DNA from: JAVBLP01 sp031553505
GTDB taxonomy: Bacteria; Elusimicrobiota; Endomicrobiia; Endomicrobiales; Endomicrobiaceae
Length of the DNA stretch: 64,000 nucleotides
Direction of reading: 5' to 3'
NCBI GenBank assembly: GCA_031553505.1
Contig: JAVBLP010000007.1
Coordinates: 62,001 to 126,000, forward strand
Part shown: piece by piece, positions 17,263 to 25,968 of the stretch
Numbering within the stretch: the first letter of the stretch is position 1
Layout of the letters: every line of letters begins with the position of its first letter
Notes under the pieces: model-generated
What the model saw: the letters and a program-made list of their open reading frames with translations, nothing else
Told to the model about the DNA's origin: nothing
Databases searched by the model: none
Program-made: the position numbers and the translations under genes

Positions 17263-19375
17263 AGTATTTTCTAAACAGCTTAACCATTACATACGCCGAA
17301 AGCGTCCCTATAAGCGCCCCTGCCAGTACGTCTGACGGAAAATGGCTGCCTACGTATATCCTTTCAAAACCCATTCCGAAAGCAAGAATTACATACCAGT
17401 ACCAGTATTTTCTTACGGTCATAAACATAAACGCGCACGCTGCAAACGCTGCCTGCGTGTGACCTGACGGGAAAGAGTTCCTGTGTACCTGTTCAAAAAA
17501 CGTATTTACGTTTTCATCGCCAAAAACCGATAACGGCCTCGGGCGTTCAAAATACTGTTTGAGAAAATAAGTTATAACCGCTGATACGGCAAGCACGCTT
17601 GCCATTAACGCAAGGCTTGTCCAAAAGCGGTCTTTTTTATTGTTCCATAGGATGGCTATGGATATTATTAATATGGAAATAAAACCGATATTAAAGCTTT
17701 TTGAATCGCAGAACGAAATAAGCGACATATAGAAATCAAGAAATTTACAGTGCATTGTGCTGTTTATAAACTTGAAAACAGAGTGGTCAAAGCCTATAAG
17801 TTCCTGTCCGATATCTTTTTTGGGGCCCAGTATGTTTGCCGTGTACTTTTCCTCCAGTTTTGAAGGCTTAAACGAGGCGCACTCGGTAAAAAAGAAATTT
17901 CTTATTTTGATTCCGTTTCTGTAAACGGGGAAAACTTCTTCTTCTCCGTAAGAGCCGAAAGCGTCGCCAAATCTGCGCGGATCAAAGTAGTAGTAATCAT
18001 TGCATATAAACAGAGCCGTTTTATTTCTTAACGGCCTTAAATCCCTCTGCCATATATCGTAAGCGTCTATTCGGTCACTGAAACAGAAAACCCTTAATTC
18101 CGGAACTGCAAAAGCAATCTGGCTTGCAAGATAACCTTTTTGCGTTAAAATAAACGGCCTTGATTTGGGAGGGTAAGCTTCTATCCTTCTTCTTATTTCA
18201 TTGCCTACTTCTTCCCAGCCGAATAAATCATTAGATATGTCTATCCTTTCAGGTTCAGGTATGCCGTGGCGCACTTTTTCTATCTGGTCTTTCGGAAGAA
18301 ATTTTTCCAAAGGAAACACTTTATACATTATATGGAAAGGGGCAAGAATGAGAATAAGCAAGGTAAACGCCCAGGCTGCTATAGTGTAAATTTTAAACCA
18401 TTTTACATCCCAGTATTTTAAAGTTATATGAGCGACATAAATGGCGAGTATCAAATATCCCATTGCCGGCCAATGCGGAAGTATTTCATTAAATGTCGCG
18501 ATTGCATTAAAAAATATAAGCGTAGGGAGCGAAAAACAGGCTACAAGCAAGGCTGTCCTGTCTTTTTTCTGGTAAGCTTCTTTTACGCAAAGATATGCCG
18601 CAGCCGCAAACACTAAAAATATTGGAGGGGAAACGTAACCTGCCTGAACCCCTAAAGAACGCCCGAGCAAAATAAAGGAGAATTTTGGCGCGGAGCCGCC
18701 AAAACCGTGCCTTAACTGGAAACCGAAAGAAGCCCAGTTGTTTTCTATATTCCATAATATTACCGGTATAAAAAATGCCGCGGCTATAAGCACGGCAAGG
18801 TAAGGCTCTTTTTCTTTCAGCCAGAATCTGTGTTTAGGCGAAAGTATCAAAAACAAAAGTATTGAAACAGGAATCATAACGGCATTGTATTTTGCAAGCA
18901 GCGCTATGCCTGTTATTGCGCCAAGCAGGTACCAGTAATTTTTATTGCCGGTTTCTATTATTACTATGAATATTAAAAATGTGAGAACCCAGCATAACGC
19001 AAGGGGCGAATCAGGTATGCTTACAACGGAGCCTAAAAAAGAAAAAACGGGTAAAACGTTTAAAAGCACAACGCCCGCAAAAGCAGTTCTTTCATTGTAG
19101 AGCTTTTTAACGCAGATAAAGAAAACCCACGAAGCAAGAAAAAATATGACTACAGCGGGAAAGCGCACCGCAAACGCCGTGTTGCCGAATATAAGAGTTG
19201 ATACCTTTATTATATACGCGATAAGCGGGGGATGGTCAAAATACGACAGGTCAAGAAATTTCGTGTAAACCCAGTAATGCGCTTCATCTACCGTAAGACC
19301 GACTTTGCCTATAAAGGAAAGCCTTAAAACGGCGGTAAAAATATTTACAATCCAAAACCATAGTTTGTAATTCAT
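17252..19375 (-). CDS. GT39-type polyprenol-phosphate glycosyltransferase fused to a PAP2 phosphatase
   Basis: Large membrane protein of 707 aa. Residues about 1-350 resemble ArnT/PMT-family GT-C glycosyltransferases, with the catalytic-loop pattern TVDEAHYW near residue 28 and FDHPPLIAY, then multiple helices; a soluble stretch occupies about 370-520. Residues about 540-707 form a PAP2 (lipid phosphatase) domain with KQYFERPRP, the PSGH motif in NSFPSGHTQ and RIYVGSHFPSDVLAG, i.e. all three phosphatase motifs. The GT-C half should use polyprenyl-phosphate sugar as donor; the PAP2 half could act on polyprenyl phosphates or lipid A. It lies 3 nt after the gene for a polyprenol-phosphate sugar synthase. 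Confidence 0.85.
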   Translation of the reverse strand: MNYKLWFWIVNIFTAVLRLSFIGKVGLTVDEAHYWVYTKFLDLSYFDHPPLIAYIIKVSTLIFGNTAFAVRFPAVVIFFLASWVFFICVKKLYNERTAFAGVVLLNVLPVFSFLGSVVSIPDSPLALCWVLTFLIFIVIIETGNKNYWYLLGAITGIALLAKYNAVMIPVSILLFLILSPKHRFWLKEKEPYLAVLIAAAFFIPVILWNIENNWASFGFQLRHGFGGSAPKFSFILLGRSLGVQAGYVSPPIFLVFAAAAYLCVKEAYQKKDRTALLVACFSLPTLIFFNAIATFNEILPHWPAMGYLILAIYVAHITLKYWDVKWFKIYTIAAWAFTLLILILAPFHIMYKVFPLEKFLPKDQIEKVRHGIPEPERIDISNDLFGWEEVGNEIRRRIEAYPPKSRPFILTQKGYLASQIAFAVPELRVFCFSDRIDAYDIWQRDLRPLRNKTALFICNDYYYFDPRRFGDAFGSYGEEEVFPVYRNGIKIRNFFFTECASFKPSKLEEKYTANILGPKKDIGQELIGFDHSVFKFINSTMHCKFLDFYMSLISFCDSKSFNIGFISILIISIAILWNNKKDRFWTSLALMASVLAVSAVITYFLKQYFERPRPLSVFGDENVNTFFEQVHRNSFPSGHTQAAFAACAFMFMTVRKYWYWYVILAFGMGFERIYVGSHFPSDVLAGALIGTLSAYVMVKLFRKYSKI

Positions 19376-19378
19376 CGG

Positions 19379-20077
19379 TTACGCACCTTTTATTCTGAGT
19401 TTTAGCACTTTAAAAAGATATTTTATGAGTGTCCATGGGCGCAGTTTTGATTCACCGGATATTCTTGAAAGGAATTCTATAGGGTATTCTTTTACCGTAA
19501 GCTTGCATTTTCTTACATAGTACAGCACTTCTGAAACTATAAAAGGATCGTTTGCATTAAGTTTTCCGGCGAACTGTTCAAGAGCTTCTTTTTTAAACAT
19601 CCTGAAGCCTGATGTCGGGTCTTTTATCTTTACGCCTAACACGAACGCCAGGTACCATCTTGAAAAGTTGCTTACTGCGCGGCGCAGGAAAGTCCTTTCT
19701 TCATCTTTGCCGCCGTTAACGTATCTTGAGCCTATAACAACGTCGCAAGCGTTTAGTGTTTCCCTAAACCCCGGTATATATTGCGGCGAATGGGAGCCGT
19801 CGCCGTCCATTTCGACAACGTATTTTGCGCCCATTTCCAAAGCTTTTAAAAAACCGTCTTTTCCGGCATAGCCTCTGCCTCTTTTTTCTTTTCTGAGCAA
19901 AAGGTGTACTTTCGGGTTTGCCTTTGACATATCCTCAACTATTTTATAAGTGCCGTCAGGAGACATATCGTCAACTACAAGTACGTCTATGTCTATGCCG
20001 CAGTTTAAAATGTCATTAATTACCTGTTTTATGTTTGACGCTTCATTGTATGTGGGAATCATCGCTACCGTTTCCAT
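19379..20077 (-). CDS. Polyprenol-phosphate mannosyl/glucosyl transferase (GT2, DPM1-like)
   Basis: GT-A fold glycosyltransferase of 232 aa that makes a polyprenyl-phosphate-linked hexose. Motifs are MIPTYNEASNI near residue 6, VVDDMSPDGT near 34, the metal site EMDGDGSHSP near 88 and a conserved DPTSGFRMF near 152. No C-terminal membrane helices, so it is the soluble DPM1-like form. AGAGG precedes the ATG. Being directly upstream of the GT39-PAP2 gene, it likely supplies that enzyme's donor. Confidence 0.88.
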   Translation of the reverse strand: METVAMIPTYNEASNIKQVINDILNCGIDIDVLVVDDMSPDGTYKIVEDMSKANPKVHLLLRKEKRGRGYAGKDGFLKALEMGAKYVVEMDGDGSHSPQYIPGFRETLNACDVVIGSRYVNGGKDEERTFLRRAVSNFSRWYLAFVLGVKIKDPTSGFRMFKKEALEQFAGKLNANDPFIVSEVLYYVRKCKLTVKEYPIEFLSRISGESKLRPWTLIKYLFKVLKLRIKGA

Positions 20078-20085
20078 AAAACCTC

Positions 20086-21219
20086 TTATAAGTATTTTTC
20101 TATTGCTTTAATTACTTCTTCCGGCATTATGCCTTTCATGCAGTTATCAACTATGCCGCATTCCTGCTTATAGCAGCCTACGCAGGCTTTTTCAGATTGT
20201 ATTTTGGTTCCTCTGCCGTAAACTTCTATTTCCGCGATTGACGTAGGCCCGAAAAGCGCTACTATATTCTTTTTAAGCCCCGCTGCCGCGTGAAGCGCCA
20301 TCGTGTCCCCGCAGAGAATAATGTCGCAAAGGTTTATCATCGCGAAAAAATCCGGTACGGAGTTTCTTATTCCGGTGGAATACACATTCGGTATGTTTTC
20401 ATTTAATATTATATTGATATCCTGCTCATCTTCCGTTCCGCCAAGAAGCAAAATAATATGGCCTTGTTCAGCAAAGTATTTTGCCGTTTTGATAAAGCCT
20501 TCATTTGTCCATTTTTTAAGTCTCCATCTTTTTCCGGCTCCGGGATTAATTCCGATTATTTTTTTATCCGTTTTAATGTTGTTGTTTTTTAGAAAGTTTT
20601 GCGCTTTTTCAACGGACGCTTCCGAGAGCGTAACCATAATTTCATAGTTGTCTTTAGGCAGATTTGTAATTTTTGACATCCAGCGCTGGTAAGTTTCTTT
20701 GTTGGCTTTTTTCAGCTCATCGTAAGCGCTCATTTTAAGCCATTTGCCGGCGTATTGGTTTGAAACCGTAATATTTCTTTTGTTATCCATTGAATAGCCG
20801 AGGATTGTTTCATTGTTTGAAAGTTTGGCTAGCGCCAGGCTTTCCGGCGCGAGGTCAAGGTTTATAACGACGTCATAGAAGTTTTTCGCAAGGGTTTCCG
20901 TAACTTTGCCGTCATTTGGTATTATTTCGTCAATTAACGCATTGCCTTCCAAAACTCCTGCATTGTTAACGTTGACAACCCAGGATATTCGGCTTTTAGG
21001 GTATAAATCTTTCAAACCCTGAAGCATAAAGGTAGTCCTTAAAACATCGCCCATAGCGCCGAGTTTTACTATAAGAATGCGTACAAAATCCGTTTTTTCT
21101 GATGATTTTTTATATTTGCCGCATTCGGGGCAGTGCGTATCGTTGTTTTTTTGATACACGCAAGGTCTGTCCAGCGGAAAATGAATGCAGTCTGTGTAGA
21201 CGGTAAATTTTTCGTTCAT
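20086..21219 (-). CDS. Glycosyltransferase family 9 (heptosyltransferase-like)
   Basis: GT-B glycosyltransferase of 377 aa, family of LPS heptosyltransferases. N-terminal block KLGAMGDVLRTTFMLQGL starts near residue 52; the donor-site blocks GINPGAGKRWRLKKW and DIILCGDTMALHAAAGL follow, then FGPTS. Unusual extras are a Cys/His-containing N-terminal extension (CIHFPLDRPCVY, CPECGKY) and a C-terminal ACVGCYKQECG cluster, suggestive of metal binding. It is the first gene of a minus-strand three-gene glycosylation operon. Confidence 0.87.
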   Translation of the reverse strand: MNEKFTVYTDCIHFPLDRPCVYQKNNDTHCPECGKYKKSSEKTDFVRILIVKLGAMGDVLRTTFMLQGLKDLYPKSRISWVVNVNNAGVLEGNALIDEIIPNDGKVTETLAKNFYDVVINLDLAPESLALAKLSNNETILGYSMDNKRNITVSNQYAGKWLKMSAYDELKKANKETYQRWMSKITNLPKDNYEIMVTLSEASVEKAQNFLKNNNIKTDKKIIGINPGAGKRWRLKKWTNEGFIKTAKYFAEQGHIILLLGGTEDEQDINIILNENIPNVYSTGIRNSVPDFFAMINLCDIILCGDTMALHAAAGLKKNIVALFGPTSIAEIEVYGRGTKIQSEKACVGCYKQECGIVDNCMKGIMPEEVIKAIEKYL

Positions 21220-21228
21220 AATTCAATA

Positions 21229-21257
21229 AAAATAGCAAATTTTTAAAATAGGGTCAA
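21229..21257 (-). promoter_or_regulatory. Promoter of the minus-strand glycosylation operon
   Basis: On the minus strand TTGACC (21257-21252), a 17-nt spacer and TATTTT (21234-21229). The GT9 ATG (21219) is only 9 nt past the -10 box, and no Shine-Dalgarno is present. Confidence 0.5.
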
Positions 21258-21364
21258 ATGACGCGCCTGACAATACATTTTTTAGGATTTATTATTTAAA
21301 ATATACCAACTTTGCCGTTACATTGAGTGTTAGCCTTATTTGGTAGAATTAACGCCTAAATCTA

Positions 21365-21469
21365 ATGAATGATATTAAAGCGTTATCAAAACTTATAAAA
21401 TCCGGTATTAATTCTGATATTGATGATCCCGACGGATGGACCGCTGATGTATGCAAGCTGTCAAAATAA
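21365..21469 (+). pseudogene. Frame-shifted 5' end of the ankyrin gene
   Basis: An ATG at 21365 opens a 34-codon frame (MNDIKALSKLIKSGI...DGWTA) that reads as an ankyrin N-cap and the beginning of repeat 1, then goes out of frame and stops at 21467-21469. The ankyrin consensus continues in another frame from CTG at 21444. A deletion of two bases (GCTCTG to GCTG around 21443-21446) would explain it. A sequencing error is equally possible. Confidence 0.6.
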
Positions 21470-21911
21470 TCAAGAAATTGTTGATATATTGATTAAAGCT
21501 GGTGCCAGAATAGATAAATTAGAGAGATCTGCTAGAATGGCTTTAATAAATTCCTCGATTATGGGGCATAAAGAAATTGTTGAAATATTGCTTAATGCAA
21601 AAGCTGCCCCGAATATAGAAGATAACGACGGTTACACAGCTTTAATTTTGTCTTCAGATATCGGGCACAAAGAAATTGTTAAAAAGTTGCTTAAGGCTAA
21701 AGCTGATCCGAATATACAAAGCACATTTGGTTTTACTGCTTTAATGTGGGCTTCAGAACATGGTGACAAAGAAGCTGTTAATATGTTGCTGAGAGCTAAT
21801 GCCGACACCAGTATACAAGATAGAAATGGTGAAACAGCTTTAGTGTTAGCTTTAAAAAACGGACATAAAGAAATCGTTGAAATTCTTAAAAAAGCAGGCG
21901 CGCAAAAATAA
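21420..21911 (+). CDS. Ankyrin-repeat protein (probably 5'-frameshifted)
   Basis: Five ankyrin repeats of about 33 aa, with the consensus TAL-x-x-A-x-x-x-GHKEIVE-x-LL-x-A. The open frame from TTG at 21420 begins with residues unlike an ankyrin (MMIPTDGP), then joins repeat 1 at LMYASCQNNQEIV. The natural start is probably ATG 21365 in the other frame. No signal peptide is visible. It may mediate protein-protein contacts; no partner is suggested. Confidence 0.75.
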   Translation: MMIPTDGPLMYASCQNNQEIVDILIKAGARIDKLERSARMALINSSIMGHKEIVEILLNAKAAPNIEDNDGYTALILSSDIGHKEIVKKLLKAKADPNIQSTFGFTALMWASEHGDKEAVNMLLRANADTSIQDRNGETALVLALKNGHKEIVEILKKAGAQK

Positions 21912-21944
21912 CTGCAGCTTGGAAAATCTTTAAAAACCTGAAAT

Positions 21945-21973
21945 TTGACAAAAAACAAAAATGTTGTTATAAT
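21945..21973 (+). promoter_or_regulatory. Consensus sigma70 promoter of initiator tRNA
   Basis: Perfect TTGACA (21945-21950), 17-nt spacer and perfect TATAAT (21968-21973), 20 nt before the tRNA. Confidence 0.92.
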
Positions 21974-21993
21974 TGCTTATCATTTTAATAAAT

Positions 21994-22067
21994 CGCGGGG
22001 TGGAGCAGCTCGGTAGCTCGTCAGGCTCATAACCTGAAGGCCGCAGGTTCAAATCCTGCCCCCGCAA
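21994..22067 (+). tRNA. tRNA-fMet (anticodon CAT)
   Basis: A 74-nt cloverleaf with anticodon loop CTCATAA. The first base C1 faces A72 (unpaired), the hallmark of bacterial initiator tRNA. Stem GCGGGG pairs with CCCCGC. The anticodon stem has two G-C pairs next to the loop rather than the usual three. CCA is not encoded. Confidence 0.94.
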
Positions 22068-22077
22068 AATAAAATTC

Positions 22078-22103
22078 AAACGACCTTAAACGGTCGTTTT
22101 TTT
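22078..22103 (+). terminator. Terminator of the initiator tRNA
   Basis: Stem AACGACC (22079-22085) / GGTCGTT (22092-22098) with 6-nt loop and a T run. Confidence 0.85.
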
Positions 22104-22193
22104 ATTGTAACATAATAAAATTATTGATCTTGTGGGAGGTGCTGCCTCATTCTGAAGCATTGCATCTGCCGGATAACTGTCAGCGCGCGCAGC

Positions 22194-22222
22194 TTGCTGT
22201 GCAGGCGGCCATTTAGTATAAT
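22194..22222 (+). promoter_or_regulatory. Promoter of the yhcH-like operon
   Basis: TTGCTG (22194-22199), 17-nt spacer, TATAAT (22217-22222). The ATG lies 9 nt further on with no Shine-Dalgarno. Nothing else is recognised between 22104 and 22193. Confidence 0.6.
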
Positions 22223-22231
22223 TTAGCGCAT

Positions 22232-22690
22232 ATGATAATAGACAGCATTAAAAACACGCAATTTTATCTGAAAAGTTTTCCGTGGATGGAGAAAGCTTTT
22301 AATTTTATTGAAAAATCCGTATCGAAAGACGCGGCTGAAAAGAAATATGAAATTGACGATAATATGTATGCTGTTATAGAAACATCTTTGCCAAAAAAGC
22401 CTGAAGAACAAAAACTTGAAGCGCATAAAAAATACATTGACTTGCAGTACATAATACAAGGTCAGGATGTTATGGGCTGGCAGTATCTGGCTGACTGTAA
22501 AAAACTCTTTTTAGATTATAATGAAACAAAAGATATTGAATTTTACGCTGATGATTTTAAATTGAAGTTTATGCTGCGCCAAGGCGAATTTGCCGTATTT
22601 TTCCCTAAAGACGCGCATGCGCCGTTATGCGGCGAAGCGCCGGTAAAAAAGTGTATAGTGAAAATTAACGCGGAGCTTATCGGATTATGA
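22232..22690 (+). CDS. YhcH/YjgK/YiaL family protein
   Basis: Small cupin-like cytoplasmic protein of 152 aa; relatives are encoded in sugar-acid and sialic-acid operons (YhcH), with a poorly defined role in sugar isomerisation. Family-like residues are AHKKYIDLQYIIQGQD near residue 69 and a late F-P-K-D-A-H-A-P segment with the conserved His. The ATG follows a TATAAT by 9 nt. It overlaps the following outer-membrane-protein gene by ATGA. Confidence 0.85.
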   Translation: MIIDSIKNTQFYLKSFPWMEKAFNFIEKSVSKDAAEKKYEIDDNMYAVIETSLPKKPEEQKLEAHKKYIDLQYIIQGQDVMGWQYLADCKKLFLDYNETKDIEFYADDFKLKFMLRQGEFAVFFPKDAHAPLCGEAPVKKCIVKINAELIGL

Positions 22691-24153
22691 AGAAGTTTAT
22701 CGCTGCTTTGTTTGTTATGTTAATGCCTTTTTCAGCTTCCGCTGATATGTTTTCAAGTGCCGCTTTAGGCACTAAAACCGCCACGTTTTTAAAAATGCCT
22801 GTCAGCGCGAGGGCAATCGGCATGGGTGACGCATTTACTTCATATTCGCGCGGTTTTTCAGATATGATTTACTGGAACCCAGCTGGCATAGCTGCCTTAA
22901 CAAAAAAAGAAGTTTCTTTTATGTATTCGTCTTCATTTGAAGACATAACCTATGAGTGGATATCCTTTGCGCTTCCTACAATATACGGCACTTTCGGCGC
23001 CGCGCTGCAGCATCTTTCTTATGGGACTATGTACGGTAAAGATGAAGACGGCGATCCTACTTATGATTTTTCTCCTTATGACCTTGCCGTTTACCTGTCA
23101 TACGCAAGATTTTATGAATTTGATAATTCTTCAAGGCTTGATTACGGTTTAAATTTGAAATACATATACTCAAAAATAGAAGAATCTGCTTCGGCTTTTG
23201 CCGTTGACGCCGGAGCGATTTACACATTAAGCGACGCGGTTACTTCTTTTGGCGCGGTATTGCAGAATGCCGGTACGACAATGACGTTTAATGAAAAAAA
23301 TGAAGAACTTCCGCTTGCCGTAAAAATCGGCGCTTCAAGGTTCTTTTTTGAAACGCTTTTGCTTTCCCTTGATATTAACTTCCCTTCAGATAATGACGTT
23401 TATCCTTCGGCAGGAGCTGAATACGGTTTGAGAGTAGCCGAAGATGCCGATATTTTCTTTAGAATGGGTTATGACGCGAGGCAAAAAGACGCCCCGGGTT
23501 TTGCAGGTTTAAATGCGGGCGCCGGCATAAGTTATAAAGATTATACTTTCGACTATGCTTTTTCTCCAAACGGCGACTTGGGCTCCTCTCACAGGGTTTC
23601 TGCCGGCATAAAATTTGGGAAAGAACTGACTATAGAAGAAAGGGAAAAACTCCCGGTTTCCAAAAAATCATCTTACAACTACGCCCCTTTGGTGCAGGCT
23701 CCGGTTGAAGAAAATGAATACGCGGACAGGGAAACCATAGTAAGGCAGCAAAAAGAAGAAAGAATTATGCACAATGAAAGTATATTATCCGCTGTGGTTA
23801 TGGACTTTACTTCCTCCAATGTTGCGGAAAGCGAAAGGAACGCTTTTGCGGAAATGCTCAGAAAGCAGCTTTACGAAACCGAAAAGTTTAAAGTTGAAGC
23901 CTCTGTTTCCTCTAAATCGGAAAGTATAGCATCCTCACAGGATTTAAAGAATATATTTAAAAGAACCTCGTCTGATTTAATAATATTGTGTAATGCTTCC
24001 AAAAGAAGCGGAAAGCTTGCATTTGATTTAACCATATACGATTCAAAATTAAACGAAACCAAATATACTGTCAGCGCGGAAGACTCTTTCAGGGACGTGC
24101 AGCTTAAGTTTAAAAAGTTTGCCGAAAAATTTGCGCAGGACATGTATCAATAA
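22687..24153 (+). CDS. PorV/PorQ-type outer-membrane protein with C-terminal CsgG-like extension
   Basis: Predicted outer-membrane beta-barrel of 488 aa. Signal peptide MKKFIAALFVMLMPFSASA, then the UPF0164/PorV start pattern (KMPVSARAIGMGDAFTS, WNPAGIA near residue 64). From about residue 360 a soluble segment begins with VVMDFTSSNVAESERNAFAEM, which resembles the nucleotide/peptide-like fold of CsgG/TolB-N-type proteins. The barrel-plus-soluble layout is not the standard PorV length (about 330-400 aa). Function in secretion or lipid transport is inferred from the family only. Confidence 0.78.
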   Translation: MKKFIAALFVMLMPFSASADMFSSAALGTKTATFLKMPVSARAIGMGDAFTSYSRGFSDMIYWNPAGIAALTKKEVSFMYSSSFEDITYEWISFALPTIYGTFGAALQHLSYGTMYGKDEDGDPTYDFSPYDLAVYLSYARFYEFDNSSRLDYGLNLKYIYSKIEESASAFAVDAGAIYTLSDAVTSFGAVLQNAGTTMTFNEKNEELPLAVKIGASRFFFETLLLSLDINFPSDNDVYPSAGAEYGLRVAEDADIFFRMGYDARQKDAPGFAGLNAGAGISYKDYTFDYAFSPNGDLGSSHRVSAGIKFGKELTIEEREKLPVSKKSSYNYAPLVQAPVEENEYADRETIVRQQKEERIMHNESILSAVVMDFTSSNVAESERNAFAEMLRKQLYETEKFKVEASVSSKSESIASSQDLKNIFKRTSSDLIILCNASKRSGKLAFDLTIYDSKLNETKYTVSAEDSFRDVQLKFKKFAEKFAQDMYQ

Positions 24154-24164
24154 AGGATGCTGAA

Positions 24165-24725
24165 ATGATTATAGGTTTAACCGGCTCATATTGTTCCGGT
24201 AAAGATACTGTCGCCGATTATATAGTAAAAAAACACGCTTTCGGGCATTATTCGCTTTCGGATATTATAAGGGAAGTTATGATAAAAGAAGGCATTGATA
24301 CTACAAGGGAAAACCTCATATCTTTCGGCACAAAGCTAAGGGCGGATAACGGAAACGGCATTCTTGCGAAAAAAGCTTTAGAGAAGATGGAAGAAGGCGA
24401 AAACTACTGCATTACTTCAATAAGGCACCCTGACGAAGTTAATGAATTGAGAAAAAGAAAAGATTTTATACTGGTAAACGTTGACGCTCCTGTTAATATA
24501 CGTTTTGCCAGAATGCAGTCCAGAAAAAGGCCCGGAGACCCGAAGACGCTTGAAAAATTTATTGAGCTTGAAAAGAGAGAATCCCAAAGCCAGGGATCGG
24601 GACAGCAGCTTGCAAAAACCGCAGAAATGGCGGATATAACATTTATAAACGATTCAGACAGTTTAGACGCCCTTCATAACTCCGTTGACGCTCTTCTTCA
24701 TAAGCTTTCCGCAATGGTAAAGTAA
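24165..24725 (+). CDS. P-loop kinase, dephospho-CoA kinase/nucleoside kinase-like
   Basis: Small P-loop NTPase of 186 aa. Walker A is GLTGSYCSGKDTV at residues 4-16; the LID-like segment ARMQSRKRPGDP and ITSIRHPDEV near residue 83 resemble dephospho-CoA-kinase-like and archaeal UPF0200-type proteins. Substrate cannot be decided. It has AAGGA upstream and is 12 nt after the PorV-like gene. Confidence 0.65.
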   Translation: MIIGLTGSYCSGKDTVADYIVKKHAFGHYSLSDIIREVMIKEGIDTTRENLISFGTKLRADNGNGILAKKALEKMEEGENYCITSIRHPDEVNELRKRKDFILVNVDAPVNIRFARMQSRKRPGDPKTLEKFIELEKRESQSQGSGQQLAKTAEMADITFINDSDSLDALHNSVDALLHKLSAMVK

Positions 24726-24726
24726 T

Positions 24727-25968
24727 ATGCAGGATGTTCTTGACGTTTTAATTATCGGAGCCGGCCCCGCGGGAATGATGGCGGCTGTGCAGTCCGGCAA
24801 AAGCGGCTTAAAAACCGTAATACTGGAAAAAAAATCACGTCTGGGAATAAAGCTGTCCATAACAGGCAAAGGACGCTGCAATATTACAAACAGCGCTGAC
24901 ATAAAAGAGTTTGCCGCGTGTTTCAGAAACGGTAAATTTTTGTACAGCAGCCTTCAAAACTTTCCGAATACAGAACTCATAACTTTTTTTGAAAATCTCG
25001 GCGTTCCGTGTGCTCTTGAAAGGGGCGGGCGCTACTTTCCCTCAAGCGGGAAAGCGCAGGATATAGTTGACGCATTAACAAAAGAAGTTAAAAAATACGC
25101 CAAAATTATAACATCGTTTGAAGTAGTAAACGTTACAAAAGAATCCGGCGGACTATTTCTTGTGCAAGGAAAAGATTTGTCATTTTCGGCTAAAAATGTG
25201 ATAGTTGCAAGCGGGGGGCTTTCTTACCCTTCAACAGGCTCAACAGGAGACGGCTATAAAATAGCTAAATCGTTCGGGCATACGGTAAACAGGCTTTCCG
25301 CGGCTTTGGTTCCCGTGATACTTGAAAGCAGATACTTAAATGAATTAAAAGGGCTTAAATTAAAAAATGTAGAAGTTTCGGTTATTGATAATGACAAATT
25401 TATAGCAAAAGAATTTGGCGAAGCGGAGTTTACAGTTTTTGGCGCGGATGGCCCCGTTATTTTGACTTTAAGCGCTGTTATATCCGAAAAAATAAATCAT
25501 TCTAAAATGTATTTATCGTTTAATTTAAAGCCTGCTTTGTCAAAAGAGCAGCTTAATAACAGAATTTTAAAAGAACTTGATACTTTTGGCCATAATACGA
25601 TAAAAGAAATGTTAAAAGAGATGCTGCCGCTGCAGCTTATAAAACCGTTTATAAATTTCTGCGGCATAACAACGGACAAAAAATGCTCCCAGATAAACAA
25701 AAATGAAAGGGAAAAAATGATTCAAAGTTTTTTTGACATCAGATTTGCCGTAAAAGGCGTAAAAGACATAAAAGAAGCCATAGTTACAAGAGGCGGAGTT
25801 AATACCGATGAAATAAATCAAAAAACAATGGAATCTAAGCTTGTTAAAGGCTTGTTTTTCTGCGGGGAAGTTATAGATATTGACGCACCTACAGGCGGTT
25901 TTAACCTGCAGGCTGCGTTTTCGACCGGTTACGCGGCAGGCAGTAGGGCTGGAGGAAATAAGAAATGA
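24727..25968 (+). CDS. HI0933/BaiN-family FAD-dependent oxidoreductase
   Basis: Flavoprotein of 413 aa. Dinucleotide-binding GxGxxG at IIGAGPAGMMAAVQSG near residue 9; family motif SITGKGRCNITNS near residue 43; a C-terminal FCGEVIDIDAPTGGFNLQAAFSTG block. The family contains a bile-acid reductase (BaiN) and other uncharacterised NAD(P)/FAD enzymes, so the substrate is unknown. It overlaps the next small membrane-protein gene by ATGA. Confidence 0.9.
   Translation: MQDVLDVLIIGAGPAGMMAAVQSGKSGLKTVILEKKSRLGIKLSITGKGRCNITNSADIKEFAACFRNGKFLYSSLQNFPNTELITFFENLGVPCALERGGRYFPSSGKAQDIVDALTKEVKKYAKIITSFEVVNVTKESGGLFLVQGKDLSFSAKNVIVASGGLSYPSTGSTGDGYKIAKSFGHTVNRLSAALVPVILESRYLNELKGLKLKNVEVSVIDNDKFIAKEFGEAEFTVFGADGPVILTLSAVISEKINHSKMYLSFNLKPALSKEQLNNRILKELDTFGHNTIKEMLKEMLPLQLIKPFINFCGITTDKKCSQINKNEREKMIQSFFDIRFAVKGVKDIKEAIVTRGGVNTDEINQKTMESKLVKGLFFCGEVIDIDAPTGGFNLQAAFSTGYAAGSRAGGNKK

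Noticed and set aside
22104..22193. Possible small RNA between the tRNA terminator and yhcH
   Set aside because: Some GC-rich pairing (GCGCGCAGCTTGC) but no convincing promoter or conserved motif.
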